This document shows positions 7,721 through 15,475 of a stretch of DNA of 38,250 bases, piece after piece (the stretch's first letter is position 1; every line of letters begins with the position of its first letter). A program made the translations under genes and the position numbers. The stretch comes from Limiplasma sp031549415. GTDB lineage: Bacteria > Bacillota > Clostridia > Christensenellales > Aristaeellaceae. Location of the stretch: the NCBI GenBank assembly GCA_031549415.1, contig JAVBPU010000027.1:1-38250 (forward strand). Reading direction: 5' to 3'. Below the pieces are notes generated by a model. That model did no database searches. It saw nothing but the letters and a program-made list of their open reading frames with translations, and was not told the origin of the DNA.

Positions 7721-7745
7721 TCCCTGAAAGGTTGAACCACGCTTG

Positions 7746-9071
7746 ATGAACGCTGATGAACTATGGAAGAACGCATGTAAGATACTGAAGGACGAGATGA
7801 ATAGCGTCAGCTACGAGACCTGGGTGGTTTCCGCGCTGAAGCCCTATGCCGTTGTGGGTGGCAGTTTCATTCTGGAATCCGTCAACGCGCTGATGTACGA
7901 AACCGGCGTGCGCCGCTATTTAACGCAGATTGAAAACGCTGTGGCCACGGCGGCCGGCAAGGCCCTGGCCGTGGAGGTGCTGGGCATTGATGATCTGCGC
8001 AGCCGTATGCAGGAATTGGAAGCCAAGCAGACCGGGAATGCCCTGGCCATGCTGAACCCCAAATATACCTTTGACACCTTTGTGGTGGGCACCAGCAACC
8101 GCTTTGCCCACGCTGTGTCCCTGGCCGTGGCGGAAGTGCCTGCCAAGGCGTACAACCCTCTGTTCATCTATGGCGGGGTGGGCCTGGGAAAGACCCACCT
8201 TTTGCATGCCATTGGCCACTATGCCCATGAGCTGTACCCGGAGATGAAAATCCTATACATCACCAGCGAGGACTTCACCAACCAGTTGATCCGCGCCTTG
8301 CAGAACAATGCTAACCAAGAGTTTCGGGACCGCTTCCGCAATGTGGACTTGCTGATGGTGGACGATATCCAGTTCATCGCGGGCAAGCCCAGCACGGAAG
8401 AAGAGTTTTTCCATACCTTCAACCATCTGCGAGAGGCCGGTAAGCAGATCGTGATGACCAGCGACCGCCCGCCCAAGGAGATCGCCAAACTGGAAGAGCG
8501 GCTTTGCAGCCGCTTTGAGGGGGGCCTGCTGGCGGATATCCAGCGCCCCGATTTTGAGACCCGTTTGGCCATTCTGCGCAAAAAAGCGGAGTTTGAAAAG
8601 CTCATCATCGCGGAGGACATCCTGGATCTGATCGCGGAGAAGATCGACACCAACGTGCGGGAGCTGGAAGGCTCCTTAACCCGGCTGACCGCCTATTCCT
8701 CCCTCACCCGCCGCCCCATTGACATGCAGCTGGCCCGGGAAGCCCTGCGGGAGCTATTTAGCCATTCCGAAACCCGCCGCATCACCTGCGACATCATCCA
8801 GGACGCGGTGGCCACCTATTATGGCATCACCGTAGAGGACCTGAAAAGTCCCCGCCGGAACCATGAGGTTACTGTGCCCCGGCAAATTGCCATGTACCTG
8901 ACCCGGGAGATGATGGGCATGAGCCTGACCAAGATTGGCGACGCCTTTGGCAGCCGCCATTATACCACCGTCATGTCCTCCATTGAAAAGGTGGAGGAGT
9001 CCATCAAACAGTCTCCCAGCCTCACCAGTCTGCTGGACGATATCCGCAGGCTGATCAAGGACGGGAAGTAG
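7746..9071 (+). CDS. dnaA: Chromosomal replication initiator protein DnaA
   Basis: A 441-residue AAA+ initiator of normal length. Domain I is at ~1-80 (LWKNACKILKDEMN, SYETWV), followed by a short domain II. The AAA+ domain starts at NPKYTFDTFVVGTSNRFAHA, with Walker A GGVGLGKTH at ~143-151 and Walker B LLMVDDIQF near 205. Domain IV ends with PRQIAMYLTREMMGMSLTKI and GSRHYTTVMSSI, the DnaA-box-binding signature. A TTG at 7743 directly precedes ATG 7746; GAAAGG lies 11-14 bases upstream, so either could serve. The usual downstream partner dnaN is absent; an opposite-strand phosphatase follows after ~195 bases. Confidence 0.97.
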   Translation: MNADELWKNACKILKDEMNSVSYETWVVSALKPYAVVGGSFILESVNALMYETGVRRYLTQIENAVATAAGKALAVEVLGIDDLRSRMQELEAKQTGNALAMLNPKYTFDTFVVGTSNRFAHAVSLAVAEVPAKAYNPLFIYGGVGLGKTHLLHAIGHYAHELYPEMKILYITSEDFTNQLIRALQNNANQEFRDRFRNVDLLMVDDIQFIAGKPSTEEEFFHTFNHLREAGKQIVMTSDRPPKEIAKLEERLCSRFEGGLLADIQRPDFETRLAILRKKAEFEKLIIAEDILDLIAEKIDTNVRELEGSLTRLTAYSSLTRRPIDMQLAREALRELFSHSETRRITCDIIQDAVATYYGITVEDLKSPRRNHEVTVPRQIAMYLTREMMGMSLTKIGDAFGSRHYTTVMSSIEKVEESIKQSPSLTSLLDDIRRLIKDGK

Positions 9072-9266
9072 TTATGCTAAAAATCGGGACATCTGCCAAG
9101 CACCAATGCGCCTAAAGGCATAAAATAGCTGGGTGCGCCGCGGGCTTGCAAGATTCCGTTCAAGAAGCGCTGGGTTTTTGAACTCCGATCCATTGTCGGC
9201 CCTATTCGACATAGCTCTGAGGGGGAAAAGCGGCCTTTGCCATTACAATTTCAAGCAGCAAGGCAA
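9072..9266. other. Intergenic region between convergent dnaA and HAD genes
   Basis: No gene, DnaA-box cluster or strong terminator seen. A 6-bp inverted repeat GTTCAA/TTGAAC (about 9157-9182) and a weak repeat around 9100-9145 are the only structure. Confidence 0.4.
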
Positions 9267-10025
9267 TCATTGTCTTTCCGTTGAGTCAATTTCGTTGCCG
9301 CTTCCGGCCCCCAAAACCAGCCGGGCGGCCTCCGCCAAGCAGTCGCATACGGGCACCCCGGCGGTCCGCAGCGTTTCCTTGCTTTGGTGCCCTTGACTCA
9401 CCAAAATGCAGGCAATGCCCATCTCCTCCGCCACCTGAGCGTCATGCAGGCTGTCCCCCAGCAAGACACAGGCCTCCCGGGGGAGTCCCTGCCGCTCAAG
9501 GTACTCCCTGCCCATGGCCGCCTTGCTGGTGGCGTAGATATGCGTAAGGCCCAGCACATCCGCAAAATAGTCCCTGACTCCATAGTGCGACAGCTGCTTT
9601 TCCAGAATGTCCACCTGGCTGGCGGAGAGGATCACCTGCCGAAGCCCCGCTCCTTGAAAGGCCCGCAGAACCGGGAGGGCGTCTCCATGCAGCGGGATCT
9701 GGTCGCAGCAGCGCATGTATTCGTCCATCCAGGCGTTGGCCACGTCCGTGAAGTTTTCCTGGGTCACGCCCGCCCGCTCATAATAAACCCGCACCGGAAA
9801 GGTAAACTGCCTGTAGTACTCCTCCAAACAGTCAATCGTAGGCAGGCCAAAGCGGGGAAATACCCGGTTGCGCACGCCGATGGCATAGTCCCGGTCGTCC
9901 AGCAGGGTCCCGTTCCAGTCCCAAAACACCTGCTGGTAAAAAGGGCGTGCGGATGGTATGTCCGCACGCTTTTGTGTGTCGGCAAGAGGGGCGCGCCCAC
10001 TCTGCTGGTCAATAGGCCTTCGCAA
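9267..10025 (-). CDS. HAD superfamily hydrolase, phosphoglycolate phosphatase-like
   Basis: HAD phosphatase with motif I WDWNGTLLDD (nucleophilic Asp), motif II ILSAS, motif III Lys in TSKAA and motif IV LLGDSLHD, plus a helical C1 cap between motifs I and II. It probably hydrolyses a small phosphorylated metabolite; the substrate is unknown. The start is unclear. TTG 10025 overlaps the end of proS and has AAGGTG seven bases upstream, but this makes a perfect terminator (9938-9969) part of the coding sequence. GTG 9929 lies just before the conserved core, as in typical family members, but has no ribosome site. The core from 9929 is secure; the 32-residue extension is doubtful. Confidence 0.8.
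   Translation of the reverse strand: MRRPIDQQSGRAPLADTQKRADIPSARPFYQQVFWDWNGTLLDDRDYAIGVRNRVFPRFGLPTIDCLEEYYRQFTFPVRVYYERAGVTQENFTDVANAWMDEYMRCCDQIPLHGDALPVLRAFQGAGLRQVILSASQVDILEKQLSHYGVRDYFADVLGLTHIYATSKAAMGREYLERQGLPREACVLLGDSLHDAQVAEEMGIACILVSQGHQSKETLRTAGVPVCDCLAEAARLVLGAGSGNEIDSTERQ
9938..9969 (-). terminator. proS terminator
   Basis: On the minus strand GCGTGCGGA, a 7-base loop and TCCGCACGC form a perfect 9-bp stem followed by CCTTTTT. It lies downstream of proS and inside the longest HAD frame. The plus-strand copy is followed by TTTTGTGT, so it may work weakly in both directions. Confidence 0.8.
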
Positions 10026-11460
10026 AATAAATCACCTTGTCTGCTTTTTTGCCGCAGCATACGCAATGATCTCCCACCGGGGTTTGGTCGAAGGGCATGT
10101 TGCGGCTGGTCACGTTCATGTCCGCCTTGATTTTGTCCTCACAGGCCCGCTCCCCGCACCACATGGCCTTGGCGAAGCCCGTCTCCGTGGCCTTTTTCAG
10201 CTCTTCCAGGGACTGGACGGTGGTGATGCGCTCATCCCGGAACTTGGCCGCGATGGCAAACAGGTTCTGCTGGATATCCTCCAGCAACTGGGGCAGCTTC
10301 TGGTCCAGCTCCGCCAGCGCCACCGCTTCCTTTTCATAGGTATCCCGGCGGAACACCACGCATTGGCCGTTTTCAATGTCTCTGGGGCCTATCTCCACCC
10401 GCACCGGCACGCCTTTCAGCTCCCAGTCGTTAAACTTGAAGCCGGGGGACAGGGTGTCCCGGTCGTCCAGCTTCACGCGGATGCCTTGGCTTTTCAGCGC
10501 CGCAAACAGCTCCTCGCACTTTTCCATCACGCCGCCCTTATGGGCCGCCACCGGCACGATGACCACCTGAATGGGCGCGATGTGCGGCGGCAGCTTCAGG
10601 CCCCGCTCGTCCCCATGGGTCATGATAATGGCGCCGATCAGCCGGGTGGAGGTGCCCCAGCTGGTTTCATGCACGTAGGCCAGCTTGCCTTCCTTGTTCA
10701 AATATTGGATTTCAAAGGCTTCCGCGAAATTGGTGCCAAAATTGTGGCTGGTGCCCGCCTGCAGGGCCTTGCCATCCTGCATCATGGCCTCCATGCTATA
10801 GGTGGCCCGGGCCCCGGCAAATTTCTCTTTCTCGCTCTTCTGTCCCACCAGCACCGGCATGGCCAGCTCGCTTTCCGCCACCTCCCGGTAGACTTCCAGC
10901 ATCTGCATGGTCTCCTCCTGGGCCTCCTCCGGGGTGGCATGGATGGTATGGCCCTCCTGCCACAGGAATTCGCTGGTGCGCAGGAAGGGCCGGGTGCTCT
11001 TTTCCCAGCGCATCACGCTGCACCACTGGTTGTATTTCATGGGCAAATCCCGCCAGGAGCTGACCCATTTGCTGTACATGGCGCAAAAGATGGTTTCGCT
11101 GGTGGGGCGGATGGCCAGCCGCTCCTGCAAAGGCTCGCTGCCGCCCTGGGTCACCCAGGCCACCTCCGGGGCAAAGCCTTCCACATGCTCCGCTTCCTTC
11201 AGCAGCAGGCTTTCGGGAATCAGCATGGGCATATACACATTCTGGTGGCCCGTGGCCTTAAAGCGTCTGTCCATTTCCTCCTGGATGCGCTCCCATATGG
11301 CATACCCATAAGGCCGCACCACCATGCAGCCACGTACGGGCGCGTAGTCCACCAATTCGCTCTTTAAAATCACATCAGTATACCACTGGGAAAAATCCTC
11401 ATCCCTGGGGGTGATGTGCTCCACAAAACCCGCTTTTTTCTCGTTCTCCTGCCCCGCCAT
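10009..11460 (-). CDS. proS: Prolyl-tRNA synthetase, type 3 (archaeal/eukaryotic-like)
   Basis: A 483-residue class II synthetase that charges tRNA-Pro. It lacks the large insertion of the common bacterial form and has the shorter architecture of ProS type 3. Motif 2 is around WRDLPMKYNQWCSVMRWE and FLRTSEFLWQEGHT, and motif 3 around GTSTRLIGAIIMTHGDERGL. A C-terminal zinc-type domain has cysteines in WCGERACED and CVCCGKKA and ends FAKAY, typical of this type. ATG 11460 is preceded by GAGGAG; the upstream extension of the frame runs through the T-box leader and is not coding. Expression is controlled by the T-box, and a terminator follows the gene. Confidence 0.95.
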   Translation of the reverse strand: MAGQENEKKAGFVEHITPRDEDFSQWYTDVILKSELVDYAPVRGCMVVRPYGYAIWERIQEEMDRRFKATGHQNVYMPMLIPESLLLKEAEHVEGFAPEVAWVTQGGSEPLQERLAIRPTSETIFCAMYSKWVSSWRDLPMKYNQWCSVMRWEKSTRPFLRTSEFLWQEGHTIHATPEEAQEETMQMLEVYREVAESELAMPVLVGQKSEKEKFAGARATYSMEAMMQDGKALQAGTSHNFGTNFAEAFEIQYLNKEGKLAYVHETSWGTSTRLIGAIIMTHGDERGLKLPPHIAPIQVVIVPVAAHKGGVMEKCEELFAALKSQGIRVKLDDRDTLSPGFKFNDWELKGVPVRVEIGPRDIENGQCVVFRRDTYEKEAVALAELDQKLPQLLEDIQQNLFAIAAKFRDERITTVQSLEELKKATETGFAKAMWCGERACEDKIKADMNVTSRNMPFDQTPVGDHCVCCGKKADKVIYFAKAY

Positions 11461-11464
11461 CCGA

Positions 11465-11741
11465 CATCCACTCCTCGCCTTTCTATATAAAAAAACCCGC
11501 TTCGCTCCCACCATGGCCAGGGCCATCTGTTGGGACGAAGGGAGCCTTCGCGGTACCACCCGACTTAAAACGCAATCCTCTGCGCTTTCACTTTTCTGCC
11601 TGCTAACGGAAGCAAACCGTCGGGGATTAGCCGATCTTCCGGAAGCGGGGGCCTTCCCAGCCGCAAAAGACCCTTTCAGCCCAGGGGGTCTCTCTCTTGG
11701 TTGCAGCCACCGGAAAACGTTCTTCCTTCCCCCTTTGGGGT
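11465..11741 (-). promoter_or_regulatory. T-box riboswitch leader of proS
   Basis: The minus strand carries the conserved T-box GGGTGGTACCGCG at 11549-11561. It is followed by a long terminator stem (about 11496-11545, including CTTCG..TCCCA paired with TGGGAGCGAAG) and a T-run at 11489-11495. Upstream lies a ~100-base Stem I region closed by TTCCGG/CCGGAA pairing. Uncharged tRNA-Pro would pair with the T-box and prevent termination. A proline specifier (CCC or CCG in the C-run of the 3' arm of Stem I) is plausible but was not fixed by folding. Confidence 0.9.
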
Positions 11742-11747
11742 TGGTCT

Positions 11748-11776
11748 ATCATAGCATAGATACGCGGGGTTTGCAA
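11748..11776 (-). promoter_or_regulatory. Promoter of the proS T-box leader
   Basis: On the minus strand TTGCAA (11771-11776), 17 bases, TATGAT (11748-11753) with a TGC extension. Transcription is expected to start near 11741, at the 5' end of the T-box. Confidence 0.75.
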
Positions 11777-11893
11777 CAAGATTTCCTGTGATGCGGGGTG
11801 TAACACGGGGTTGCTCTTTTCGGTTACATCACTGCGGCGGGTCGAATTTTCTTTTTCTGCAAAATTCGTTCAAACATTACACTTTTTGTTACA

Positions 11894-11965
11894 TATAATG
11901 AAAAGCATATACGACAGGTTTCGACAAAACTTCTTATTGCATTTCCTTTTTATTGTGGTTATTCT
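11894..11965 (+). promoter_or_regulatory. Two candidate promoters for the small ORF
   Basis: A TATAAT at 11894-11899 without a good -35, and TTGCAT (11937-11942), 17 bases, TATTCT (11960-11965). Either could drive the ORF at 12027. The segment 11777-11893 otherwise shows no gene. Confidence 0.4.
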
Positions 11966-12026
11966 GTACATGTAGATCAAAACCATCAATATCTTGTGGT
12001 GGGATGGAAAGAAAGGGTTACAGAGT

Positions 12027-12212
12027 ATGACGCAAAGCAACACAGGGGATCTAACCGATACCTATGATTTTCTGCGGCAGCGGGCCGCAAGCCTATGGAA
12101 AGAAGGTCAAGTAGAACAAGGATTGCAAGTGCTGGAGGAAATCAACAAGGAGCAAATACGCCTGATTACACGCCTCCTTCGACAGGAATCTAAGGCCGCT
12201 CAGGATGGCTGA
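12027..12212 (+). CDS. Small helical protein of unknown function (61 aa)
   Basis: Starts MTQSNTGDLTDTYDFLRQRA and continues as an amphipathic, coiled-coil-like helix rich in Glu, Gln, Leu and Arg (for example GLQVLEEINKEQIRLITRLL). It has no membrane segment and no cysteine. ATG 12027 has AAAGGG nine bases upstream; an ATG at 11994 in the same frame lacks a ribosome site. It lies alone between the proS T-box and the CIRCE/htpG promoter. Its size and helix pattern recall small partner-binding regulators, but no family is recognised, so no function is assigned. Confidence 0.55.
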   Translation: MTQSNTGDLTDTYDFLRQRAASLWKEGQVEQGLQVLEEINKEQIRLITRLLRQESKAAQDG

Positions 12213-12235
12213 ACCTCCCATAGCGTTCCTTTTTG

Positions 12236-12262
12236 TTAGCACTCGCGTGAAGCGAGTGCTAA
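12236..12262. promoter_or_regulatory. CIRCE operator (HrcA binding site)
   Basis: TTAGCACTC, exactly 9 bases, GAGTGCTAA: a perfect match to the CIRCE heat-shock operator. It lies 7 bases upstream of the -35 of the htpG promoter rather than over it. Confidence 0.95.
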
Positions 12263-12269
12263 TTTTCTC

Positions 12270-12298
12270 TTGCTTTCTCAAAAATCCTTTGGTATAAT
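12270..12298 (+). promoter_or_regulatory. htpG promoter
   Basis: TTGCTT (12270-12275), 17 bases, TATAAT (12293-12298) with a TGG extension. Confidence 0.75.
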
Positions 12299-12364
12299 CT
12301 TTCCAAGGGGGTTCTCCCACCGGGAGCCCACTGGAACACATCAATAGGAGGCGTCATTCCATCC

Positions 12365-14224
12365 ATGCAAAAAGGCAGCATTTCCATTCACGCGCAAAAC
12401 ATCATGCCCATCATCAAGCGATGGCTTTATTCCGATAAGGATATCTTTATCCGGGAGCTGGTTTCCAACGGCTCCGACGCCATCACCAAGCAAAAAATGG
12501 CCCATCCGGACTGCCAGGATGAGTACAAGATCACCGTCACCCTGGACGAGAAAGCCGGAGAGATCCGCTTTAGTGACAACGGCATTGGCATGACCGGCGA
12601 AGAAGTGGAAAAGTACATCAACCAAGTGGCTTTTTCCGGCGCGGAGGAGTTCCTCAAAAGCTATGAGGGCGAGGACAAGGGCGGCATCATCGGCCATTTC
12701 GGCCTGGGCTTCTATTCCGCCTTCATGGTGGCGGACAAGGTGACCATTCAGACCCTTAGCGGCAGCGAGGGCGCGGCCCCTGTATGCTGGGTCAGCGAGG
12801 ACGGCATGGAGTTCTCCATGGCGGAGGGAAACCGCAGCGCCCGGGGAACAGACATCCTCCTGCACATCAGCGAAGAGGAAAAGGAATTTTTGCAAGAATT
12901 CAAGGTCCGCGATGTGTTAAAGCGCTATTGCGGCTTCATGGCCACTCCGGTCTATTTTGAGGCGGTGAAAGAAGCGCCTGTAGGCAGCGAACAAGGCGGC
13001 GAGCAAAAGGAAGAAAGCGATGCCCCTAAGGGCCCGGAGCACATCAACAGCCTGGCGGCCCTGTGGTTGAAAAGCCCCAAAGATTGCACCGAGGAAGAGT
13101 ACAAGTCCTTTTACAAGCAGGTTTTTCACAACTATGAGGACCCGCTGTTCTACGTGCACCTGAATGTGGACTATCCCTTCAACCTGAAAGGCATCCTGTA
13201 CTTCCCCAAGCTCAGCAACGACTTTGGGTCCCGGGAAGGCGAAATCAAGCTTTTCAGCGGCCAGGTGTTCGTAGCGGATAATATTAAGGAAGTGATCCCG
13301 GAATTCCTGATGCTGTTAAAGGGCGTCATCGACTGTCCGGACCTGCCCCTGAACGTCAGCCGCAGCTTCCTGCAAAATGACGGCTATGTGAAAAAGCTCT
13401 CCGCCTACATCACCCGCAAGGTGGCGGACCGCCTGGTGAGCCTGTTTAACACCGAGCGGGAGGCGTACCAGGGCTACTGGGACGACATCCATCCCTTTGT
13501 GAAATACGGCTGCATGAGGGACCCCAAGTTCTACGAGCAAGTGAAGGACACGCTGCTGTTTAAGACCACCAAGGGCGGGTACATGACCCTGGCGGAATAC
13601 GCCAGCAAGAACGAGGGCGCTTTGGGCAAAAAGGTCATCTATAGCAACGACCCCGCCCGCCAAACCGCTTCCATCTCCCTGTATGACGGCAAGGGCATCG
13701 ACGTGGTGGTGCTGGACGCGCTGATTGACCTGAACTTCATCAGCTTTATGGAGTATTCCGGCAACATCCCGGAGCTGCAATTTGTGCGGGTGGACGGCGA
13801 TGCCAGCAGCTTTACCCAGGAGCAGGACGGCGAGGCCGCCAAGGCTACCCAGGCACAAGAAGAAGCCTTGTCTGAGCTGTTCAAAACGGCGCTGGGCCAG
13901 CAGGACTTGACCCTGAAGCTGCAAACCCTCACCGATGCCAGCCTGCCCGCGCTGCTGATCCAGGACGAGCAGGGCCGCCGGTTCAGCGAAATGAGCAAAA
14001 TCTACGGCCAGGACTTCAAGATGCCCGAGCGGTTCACCTTGGTGCTCAACCAGGGAAATGCCATTGTGCAAAGCCTGCTACAGGCGGAGGCGGGCGAAAA
14101 GCGGGACTTGATGGCTGCCCAGCTCTACGACCTGGCCCGGATGAGCACCCGTCCCCTTGAGAAAGAAGAAGTCACCGCTTTCTTACAGCGCAGCAACCAG
14201 CTGCTGGAGATGCTTTGCAAGTAA
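12365..14224 (+). CDS. htpG: Chaperone HtpG (Hsp90 family)
   Basis: A 619-residue cytoplasmic Hsp90, an ATP-dependent dimeric chaperone. The N-terminal GHKL ATPase domain shows FIRELVSNGSDAITK (ATP/Mg site Asn), DNGIGMT and GHFGLGFYSAFMVADKV. The middle domain shows LYFPKLSNDFG and GVIDCPDLPLNVSRSFLQ with the conserved arginine. The C-terminal dimerisation domain is complete. It differs from Escherichia coli HtpG by an acidic, low-complexity linker near residues 205-225 (GSEQGGEQKEESDAPKG). AGGAGG lies 13 bases before ATG 12365, a long spacing. The CIRCE element shows control by HrcA, unlike B. subtilis htpG, which is not in the HrcA regulon. A strong terminator follows. Confidence 0.95.
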   Translation: MQKGSISIHAQNIMPIIKRWLYSDKDIFIRELVSNGSDAITKQKMAHPDCQDEYKITVTLDEKAGEIRFSDNGIGMTGEEVEKYINQVAFSGAEEFLKSYEGEDKGGIIGHFGLGFYSAFMVADKVTIQTLSGSEGAAPVCWVSEDGMEFSMAEGNRSARGTDILLHISEEEKEFLQEFKVRDVLKRYCGFMATPVYFEAVKEAPVGSEQGGEQKEESDAPKGPEHINSLAALWLKSPKDCTEEEYKSFYKQVFHNYEDPLFYVHLNVDYPFNLKGILYFPKLSNDFGSREGEIKLFSGQVFVADNIKEVIPEFLMLLKGVIDCPDLPLNVSRSFLQNDGYVKKLSAYITRKVADRLVSLFNTEREAYQGYWDDIHPFVKYGCMRDPKFYEQVKDTLLFKTTKGGYMTLAEYASKNEGALGKKVIYSNDPARQTASISLYDGKGIDVVVLDALIDLNFISFMEYSGNIPELQFVRVDGDASSFTQEQDGEAAKATQAQEEALSELFKTALGQQDLTLKLQTLTDASLPALLIQDEQGRRFSEMSKIYGQDFKMPERFTLVLNQGNAIVQSLLQAEAGEKRDLMAAQLYDLARMSTRPLEKEEVTAFLQRSNQLLEMLCK

Positions 14225-14255
14225 GTCCTTGGAACCATCGTCCATACCGCGCATT

Positions 14256-14288
14256 CCTACGGCCCTGTTGGGTTGTAGGGATTTTTTT
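14256..14288 (+). terminator. htpG terminator
   Basis: A 10-bp stem CCTACGGCCC/GGGTTGTAGG (two G-U pairs) with a TGTT loop, followed by GATTTTTTT. Confidence 0.85.
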
Positions 14289-14406
14289 GTAACAATTTTG
14301 CAATAAAAGCAGGATTTCCGTCATGAATCTCGTACTTTGTTTAAGGAGGGCAGATCGGCAAAGACGGTCTGTGAGCCCCTGCATTTTAGTCGAAAGGAGG
14401 CGCTGT

Positions 14407-15333
14407 ATGGCCAAGCGTTTTTTCTGTGCGCTCCTCTGTGTGGCGCTGCTATGTCCTGCCGGTTTGGGAGCCTTGGCGGATACCCCGCGGGAGATTTCCC
14501 CCCTGGACTATGACACCATGCCCGGCCCCCAGGAGGGACAGCACCACTATTTATTGGCCTGCGTGGACAACTGGCAGGGCAACGCCAAAAATCTAGGCAA
14601 CACCGACGGCGTGATTTTGGTGACCCTGGATACCCGGGCGAAGCGGCTGCTGTTTACCACCTTTTCCCGGGAAATGCTGGTGAAGCGTCCGGATGGCGCC
14701 ATTGGCCGGATCACCTACCAAGCCAAAACCTACGGCCCCGAAGCCCTTTGCCAAACCATCAGCACCCATTTTGGCGTGAAGGTGGACAAGTACATCCTCT
14801 TTGACATGGACAACATCCAAACCATCATCGACGCCATGGGCGGGGTGTACATTACCGTCACCAATGCCGAGGCCGATTACCTGAACCGGTACCGCATCAC
14901 CCGGGACAGCACCCAGCCCAGCATGGACAAGGCGGGCACCTATCTGTTTGGCGGCCACGCGGCGGTGATTTACATGCGCATCCGCAAGGTGGGAAACGAG
15001 GGCGACGCGGGCCGTACCCGCCGCATGCGCACCGTACTTTCCACCCTCACCCAGAAATACAAGGAAATCTCTTTGGACCAGGCTCTGACCCTTCTCAATG
15101 CCGTATCTGAAAACATGGTGCTCACCAACATGACCCTGGGGGACTTGATGGAGGCCGTAGGCTGCGCGCTGGAGCTGCGGGGCGTGGCCCCGGAAGGCCT
15201 GCAAATGCCGCCCAATGAGCTGATGGAGCCCATCGTCTACGCGGGCATGACCACCCGCCAGGTGGACTTTGAAGCCGCCCGGAATATGATGGCGGAGTTT
15301 TTGGACAGCAGCTATGCGGTGGTGGACGAATAG
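14407..15333 (+). CDS. LCP (LytR-CpsA-Psr) family protein, secreted
   Basis: A 308-residue protein with an N-terminal signal peptide (MAKRFFCALLCVALLC, cleavage likely after ALA) and no clear retained anchor. The LCP domain is recognised by LLACVDNW (usual LLLGxD), GNTDGVILVTLD, TFSREMLVKRPD (usual SIPRD), YILFDMDNIQTIIDAMGGV and GRTRRMRTVLSTL with the arginines that bind polyprenyl phosphate. Such proteins attach wall polymers from lipid carriers to peptidoglycan on the outer membrane face. ATG 14407 has AAAGGAGG seven bases upstream. The gene is monocistronic between the htpG terminator and the shared terminator at 15425. The acceptor polymer cannot be told from context. Confidence 0.88.
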   Translation: MAKRFFCALLCVALLCPAGLGALADTPREISPLDYDTMPGPQEGQHHYLLACVDNWQGNAKNLGNTDGVILVTLDTRAKRLLFTTFSREMLVKRPDGAIGRITYQAKTYGPEALCQTISTHFGVKVDKYILFDMDNIQTIIDAMGGVYITVTNAEADYLNRYRITRDSTQPSMDKAGTYLFGGHAAVIYMRIRKVGNEGDAGRTRRMRTVLSTLTQKYKEISLDQALTLLNAVSENMVLTNMTLGDLMEAVGCALELRGVAPEGLQMPPNELMEPIVYAGMTTRQVDFEAARNMMAEFLDSSYAVVDE

Positions 15334-15424
15334 GAAAGGCGGGCATAGCAAACCAGCCTGATGCCGGACCCCTATGGGATTGCGCTAGGTCCCACAACAA
15401 AGCATCCTTGGTTTTGTGCATAGC

Positions 15425-15457
15425 AAAAGTGGCTCCGATCGATCGAAGCCACTTTTT
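15425..15457. terminator. Bidirectional terminator between LCP gene and rplT
   Basis: AAAAGTGGCT(C/T)CGAT and its complement form a ~12-bp stem around a CGATCGATCG core, with T-runs on both strands. It serves the plus-strand LCP gene and the minus-strand rplT. Confidence 0.8.
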
Positions 15458-15475
15458 GCATGCACGCCTGATGCC

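Larger units (their letters stand above)
7290..7742. other. oriC: Probable chromosomal origin region upstream of dnaA
   Basis: A 450-base intergenic region, much richer in A+T than its surroundings (especially 7360-7520), upstream of dnaA. Two direct TTTTCCACA nonamers, one mismatch from the DnaA-box consensus TTATNCACA, lie at 7621-7629 and 7635-7643. A partial copy (TTTTCCATA, minus strand) lies near 7550. The AT-rich block could serve as the unwinding element. Only two good boxes were found, so this may be a partial origin or simply the autoregulatory region of dnaA; GC skew across the genome would decide. Confidence 0.5.

Noticed and set aside
9958..11367. 469-residue plus-strand open frame opposite proS
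   Set aside because: Antisense of a clear synthetase gene, with no ribosome site or recognisable domain.
11461..11559. N-terminal extension of ProRS
   Set aside because: It would translate the T-box terminator and antiterminator; ATG 11460 has a good ribosome site and the expected start.
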